In this document: piece by piece, positions 62,273 through 64,000 of the stretch | How the letters are laid out: each line of letters opens with the position of its first letter | How positions within the stretch are numbered: the first letter of the stretch is position 1 | Assembly: GCA_019925105.1 (NCBI GenBank) | Contig: JAHGAU010000012.1 | Location: forward strand, 868,001 to 932,000 | Source of the DNA: Niebla homalea | Lineage: Eukaryota; Ascomycota; Lecanoromycetes; Lecanorales; Ramalinaceae | Direction: 5' to 3' | DNA: 64,000 bases | Translations under genes and position numbers: made by a program | The notes under the pieces: generated by a model | What the model saw: the letters and a program-made list of their open reading frames with translations, nothing else | What the model was told of the DNA's origin: nothing | Databases searched by the model: none

Positions 62273-64000
62273 TTAGTCGATCACAATAGGCTCTCCGCGC
62301 TTGTTGCCGAACGGGGCTCTTGCAGCCTGGTGGGTCTTGGGTCCTTTTGATACTCCGGGAAAAGGATTTGGATGTGATTTTGACGGAAGTTGTGCCTTTT
62401 TCTTCTTGGTTTTGGCTAGGCGTCCTGCAGCATGAGAAGAAGGTTCACTTGCATGGTGCTCAGCGGCCTTCTTTGCTTTCTTTCTCGCGTTTGCTCTCGC
62501 ATTCTTAGACTGTGGCATCTTTCCTGTTTTTAGTCGGCTGTCTGCTGCATGAGATTGTCCTTTTGGAGCTTGATCCCGAGAGCCTGCCAACGAATTGTGA
62601 TTTGAACGGGGCAAAGAGACATTATGGGTTGATGGCTTTTGAGATGTCTCGTAATCGCTGTTTTTAGCGAACGACCAGTCCAAGCCATCAAGTCCATCAG
62701 GGAAAGTCATTGGGGGAATTTGGAGCTCTGGATTGCTTGGAATGGCCAGGTTAGATGAGAAGGTCGAGAGAAGGTAGCGAGCTTTACCTGGTATAGCGAT
62801 GGTTGTATATCTGCCGCATACTGTCTCGCTGGCTCAAAAGTGCATCGTAATTTCCCCCAAGCGACCAGTCAAGAAGGCTGGGTCTATTCGCAGACCTCAT
62901 GGCACGAATTATGTGCTCATGCGCTTTACTGAAGAGATCAAATATAGCGACTACGTCCCGCGAGCCCCCGGATATATCGCGGTTCCGATCATTGGGATCC
63001 ATGATAGCCAGTCGGCCATCCTGAGACGGTCCATAAGGACCATTTTGTGCACGCTTGCGATTGAAAACTTGCTTCAAATCAATTCGGTTAGTATCTCGAG
63101 GGAACCGGGCAGAAGGGACATACCTTGTCAAAGAATCCTGGTGGATTCATCAGAATCCCAGTACGAAACAGATCAAACTGATTGCCATAATAGTCCAGGA
63201 ACTCTAAGAGCATCTCCCCAAGGTGCTCCTCTGGCATCAGCTCGCGAGCTTGCACACGTGGCAAATTCTGCAGTAGACTTGTGACCAGACATGTAACCGT
63301 GAAGCCACCTATCCCACCATGTTGTACTTCATTGCATCCTCTCATCATAACGAATTGCTTGATCACAGCCACGAGGATCGGCATTGCTGGGAACGATCGC
63401 GTCCATTGTCGATAGACTTCAACGCCGTTGGGCCCCGTATTGTTCTCAAACGAGATATCGACTCTGATGCGCGTAACGCGATGAACAAATTTTACCAGCG
63501 GAACCTTAGCATGCAGGATGAAATCCACGGAGCGAGGCTGGGCTAGACCAGACCTCTCGATGAAGCTGGCAAATCTCCTAATTGCGCTGGTGCTCTGACA
63601 GATGCTCTTCTCACCATATTCGCGGTAAGATGAAGATATCACAACAAGATCCATATCAGCATTTGGAAGGTACAGTCCAGCGGCAAAAGATCCAAAACAA
63701 AGAACGTCACTGTCGGGTATCTCATCCCTCACCAGATTGCGAAGTTCCTTGAGAAGCTCTTCACGTACAATTTCCTCAAATCTTTGAGGTCTGATAAAGT
63801 CGTAGAAGTCGCAAATCTCTTTGTGAAGGCGGAGACCTGGCATAACATCAATATATTCTGACGGCCTCAACCATGGCACTGGATCTGAGCCCTGCGTGGG
63901 ATACCAGTCTTCCAACAAACCGTAAATCTTACTCTGATTGGGAGGCCGGAACGCGCAACCCTTAATCTCGTCATTGATGGTTCGTTTGCGTGAACCGAGC
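62273..64000 (-). CDS. TRF4/Cid14-type noncanonical poly(A) polymerase, 5' end beyond the window
   Basis: Minus-strand exons in view are 64000-63124, 63071-62788 and 62735-62273. Introns are 52 bp each (GTATGT…TTGAAG, branch CTAACC; GTAAAG…CCAAG, branch CTAACC). The open frame runs off the right edge, so the start is missing. The catalytic core has CFGSFAAGLYLPNADMDLVV, whose Gly-Ser and Asp-x-Asp are the nucleotidyltransferase signature. A third-carboxylate strand, TRIRVDISFEN, follows. The PAP-associated domain is EHLGEMLLEFLDYYGNQF…LFRTGILMNPPGFFDK. The tail has Lys-rich patches (ARANARKKAKKAAE; LAKTKKKKAQL) suited to nuclear localisation. TRF4-type enzymes of TRAMP add short A-tails that send nuclear RNAs to the exosome. 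It could instead be a cytoplasmic Cid1/GLD2-type enzyme; the basic tail favours TRAMP. Confidence 0.86.

Noticed and set aside
1..64000. tRNA or rRNA genes, CRISPR arrays, transposons or viral insertions
   Set aside because: No cloverleaf-like segment, regularly spaced repeat, transposase or reverse-transcriptase frame or terminal repeats were seen by eye; a tRNAscan or repeat search could overturn this.

Overview
The window is nuclear DNA of a filamentous ascomycete (Pezizomycotina). The grounds are short GT-AG introns (mostly 46-136 bp) with CTRAC/CTGAC branch sites, long single-exon genes, and several families typical of these fungi: an NDT80/PhoG-type regulator, a SIP5-like protein, a GFA-domain protein, a PEX30-type peroxin with a dysferlin domain, and short Cys-rich metallothionein-like proteins. 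I saw no rRNA, tRNA, CRISPR array, transposon or prokaryotic operon. I can support about 25 protein-coding genes. I rebuilt the exons by hand, so exon ends are predictions.

Layout. 0.4-10 kb: a nucleolar-type RRM-like protein (+), a divergent hexokinase-family protein (+), an UNC93-like MFS transporter (-) and a fungal multi-pass membrane protein (+). 10-18 kb: a divergent choline oxidase (-) / betaine-aldehyde dehydrogenase (+) pair, which makes a glycine betaine route, followed by a GH3 glycosidase fused to a GNAT-like region (+). 19-26 kb: an NDT80/XprG-type transcription factor with a long leader (+), a Ser/Pro/Gln-rich coiled-coil protein (-) and a SIP5 homologue (+). 26-30 kb: a gene-poor stretch, a small Cys-rich metal-binding candidate (+) and a GRE2-like reductase (-).

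31-42 kb: the complete TOR kinase (2420 aa, one exon, +), a secreted/membrane Cys-rich protein whose intron carries eight CTGAC units (+), and a ZIFL-type MFS transporter (-). 43-50 kb: a secreted thioredoxin-reductase-like flavoprotein (+), a seven-exon secreted expansin-like candidate (+) and a TMEM135-like membrane protein (+). 50-54 kb: a frameshifted DUF2458-type gene (-), a COX14-like mitochondrial protein (+) and an Hsp20 chaperone (-). 55-64 kb: two tiny split metallothionein-like genes (+), a PEX30-type peroxin (-), PAM16 with an ATG-only first exon (+), a double-GFA-domain protein (+) and the 3' part of a TRF4/Cid14-type poly(A) polymerase (-) that runs off the right edge.

Themes. 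Four genes belong to nutrient-signalling families: hexokinase-like (XprF/HxkC-like), NDT80/XprG-like, SIP5-like and TOR. Three separate small genes encode Cys-rich, probably metal-binding proteins. The rest is mainly housekeeping. The items most worth a second look are the paired mini-metallothioneins, the CTGAC repeat that multiplies the branch-point motif inside an intron, the ATG-only exon of PAM16, the secreted TrxR-like protein with three Lys-Arg sites, and the GH3-GNAT fusion with altered catalytic positions beside the choline genes.
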